Shown: piece after piece, positions 62,700 to 64,000 of the stretch
Position numbering within the stretch: the first letter of the stretch is position 1
How the letters are laid out: every line of letters begins with the position of its first letter
Source: Actinoplanes sp. SE50/110
GTDB lineage: Bacteria > Actinomycetota > Actinomycetes > Mycobacteriales > Micromonosporaceae
NCBI RefSeq assembly: GCF_900119315.1
Contig: NZ_LT827010.1
Location: 1,192,501-1,256,500 of the forward strand
Direction: 5' to 3'
DNA: 64,000 bases
Notes under the pieces: generated by a model
What the model was told of the DNA's origin: nothing
Seen by the model: only the letters and a program-made list of their open reading frames with translations
Database searches by the model: none
Position numbers and translations under genes: made by a program

Positions 62700-63932
62700 A
62701 TGACGCAGGAGATCGCCGATCTGGGCGACGCGGTTTTCCAGGCCGACCCGCACCCGGTGTACGAGCGGTGGCGCACGAGCGGCCCGGTCCGTCAGGTGCG
62801 GATGCCGTCCGGTCTGACCGTCTGGCTGATCACCCGCTACGAGGACGCCCGACGCGCGCTGGCCGATCCGCGGCTGTCCAAGCGGGCCACCCCGATGCCG
62901 GCCGGGCAGGCGGCGGGCGGCTCGCGGACGGCCGGCGCGGCCGCCGCCGGGGCGATGGCGCCCGGTGTCGCCGCCGCGATCTCGCAGCACATGCTGGCCG
63001 TCGACCCGCCCGACCACACCCGGCTGCGCCGCCTGGTCTCGGCCGCGTTCACCGCCCGCCGGATCGAGGCGCTGCGCCCGCGGATCGAGCGGATCACCGC
63101 CGATCTGCTGGACGCGCTGTCCGGCCGGGACGAGGCCGACCTGATCGACGCGTTCGCCTTCCCGCTGCCGATCCAGGTGATCTGCGAGCTGCTCGGGCTG
63201 CCGGCCGAGGACCGTGACGAGTTCCGCGAGTGGTCGGACACGGTGGTCGCCGGTTCGCAGGCCGGGCCGCGGCTGGCGCCGGCCCTGGAGGCGATGGTCG
63301 GCTACATCCGCGACCTGCTCGCGGTGCGCCGCCGCACCCCCGGCGACGACCTGCTCTCCGGTCTGATCCAGGTCCGCGACGCGGACGACCGGCTCACCGA
63401 GGACGAGCTCTGCTCGATGGTGTTCCTGCTGCTGATCGCCGGCCACGAGACCACCGTCAACCTGATCGGCAACGGGACGTACGTGCTGCTGCGCGACCGT
63501 GCCGGGTGGGAGCGGCTGCGGGCCGACCGCTCGCTGCTGCCGTCCGCGATCGAGGAGTTCCTCCGGTTCGAGGGCCCCCTGCAGACCGCCACGTTCCGGA
63601 TCGCCGTGGCGGACGTGGAGATCGGCGGGGTCACCATCCCGGCCGGCGACCCGGTGATCGTCGGCCTGCTCTCGGCGAACCGGGACGGCGAGCGGTTCCC
63701 GGCGGCGGCCGAACTGCACCTGGACCGCGTGCAGAGCCCCGCTCACCTGGCCTTCGGGCACGGCATCCACTACTGCCTGGGCGCGCCGCTGGCCCGGCTG
63801 GAGGCGCAGGTGGCGTTCACCGCCCTGCTCGACCGGCTGCCCGGCCTGCGGCTGGCCGTCCCGGCCGAGGCGCTGCGGTGGCGGCCCGGCCTGCTGATCC
63901 GCGGTCTGGAGACGCTGCCCGTCCGCTGGTGA
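62700..63932 (+). CDS. Cytochrome P450 (CYP107-like)
   Basis: 410 aa from ATG 62700. P450 marks in order: the I-helix AGHETTVNLIGNG (acid and Thr for O2 activation), ExxR in SAIEEFLRFEGPL, the C-helix HMLAVDPPDHTRLRRLVSAAF, and the haem loop AFGHGIHYCLGAPLAR with the ligating Cys. An Ala/Gly-rich insert lies near residues 73-90. Bacterial class I P450 that needs a ferredoxin partner; none is adjacent. Substrate unknown; such enzymes often tailor polyketides or degrade xenobiotics. Confidence 0.94.
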   Translation: MTQEIADLGDAVFQADPHPVYERWRTSGPVRQVRMPSGLTVWLITRYEDARRALADPRLSKRATPMPAGQAAGGSRTAGAAAAGAMAPGVAAAISQHMLAVDPPDHTRLRRLVSAAFTARRIEALRPRIERITADLLDALSGRDEADLIDAFAFPLPIQVICELLGLPAEDRDEFREWSDTVVAGSQAGPRLAPALEAMVGYIRDLLAVRRRTPGDDLLSGLIQVRDADDRLTEDELCSMVFLLLIAGHETTVNLIGNGTYVLLRDRAGWERLRADRSLLPSAIEEFLRFEGPLQTATFRIAVADVEIGGVTIPAGDPVIVGLLSANRDGERFPAAAELHLDRVQSPAHLAFGHGIHYCLGAPLARLEAQVAFTALLDRLPGLRLAVPAEALRWRPGLLIRGLETLPVRW

Positions 63933-63962
63933 GCGCGGGCGGCGGCTGGCATGATGTCGCGC

Positions 63963-64000
63963 GTGTCCGACATGTATGAGCCGCGCCCGTCCGCGCCGGA
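63963..64000 (+). CDS. Start of a gene cut by the window edge
   Basis: GTG 63963 opens a frame beginning VSDMYEPRPSAP and runs off the end. Upstream, GGCATGATG lacks a good ribosome site. Too short to identify. Confidence 0.4.
   Translation, partial: MSDMYEPRPSAP

Overview
The window is chromosomal DNA from a very GC-rich filamentous actinobacterium, most likely Micromonosporaceae and Actinoplanes-like. Pointers are a mycothiol-linked formaldehyde dehydrogenase, the clpS / DUF2017 / mec / cysO / cysM string, an Rv1339-like phosphodiesterase gene beside rph-rdgB, an actinobacterial hut operon, secreted plant-polymer enzymes (GH12, GH9, expansin-like, beta-helix lyase) and frequent GTG starts with 4-bp start/stop overlaps. 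Assignment below family level is inference.

Layout. 1-11.9 kb: MarR regulator, mscR, a GH63-type hydrolase, a LigD phosphoesterase/pseudo-ligase protein, FAD monooxygenase, ctaD, Tat-exported beta-helix protein, MFS transporter, LLM flavoenzyme. 12-21.6 kb: NAD salvage (pncB-pncA-GNAT) divergent from clpS-DUF2017-mec-cysO-cysM, then the MBL phosphodiesterase, a GT4 glycosyltransferase, rph and rdgB. 21.6-29.3 kb: a complete histidine-degradation operon, RpiR regulator first, then hutU, an M20 amidohydrolase, hutF, hutI, hutH. 29.3-33.4 kb: MOSC protein, expansin-like protein, a small DnaA-box cluster, tRNA-Leu, bcp, speD, Asp23. 33.4-35.5 kb: an ATPase/HNH-nuclease pair resembling the Septu anti-phage system. 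35.5-40.1 kb: an ECF-sigma / MauE / DsbA / membrane operon divergent from a CopC-CopD fusion. 40.2-44.8 kb: one 1508-codon membrane-anchored, repeat-bearing protein. 45-45.8 kb: orn and tRNA-His.

45.78-48.88 kb is a decayed integrated element in the 3' end of tRNA-His, bounded by 50-bp perfect direct repeats. It holds a truncated tyrosine integrase, an IS701-like transposase remnant, an internal copy of the right-end flank, and, hidden on the minus strand with no start codon, a NucA/NucB-type nuclease tip followed 6 bp later by a small intact gene that may be its immunity protein.

49-64 kb: CBM2-GH12 glucanase, SigE-type sigma with its membrane partner, lipoprotein, TetR with divergent membrane protein, GNAT, two tandem L,D-transpeptidases, two tRNA-Lys genes, GH9 lipoprotein, FMN reductase, a LuxR/histidine-kinase pair, a membrane protein, a cytochrome P450 and the start of another gene.

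The points most worth following are the ATPase/HNH pair, the orphan nuclease tip with its partner, the C-terminally extended CysO next to its JAMM protease, and the LigD-like protein without its catalytic lysine.
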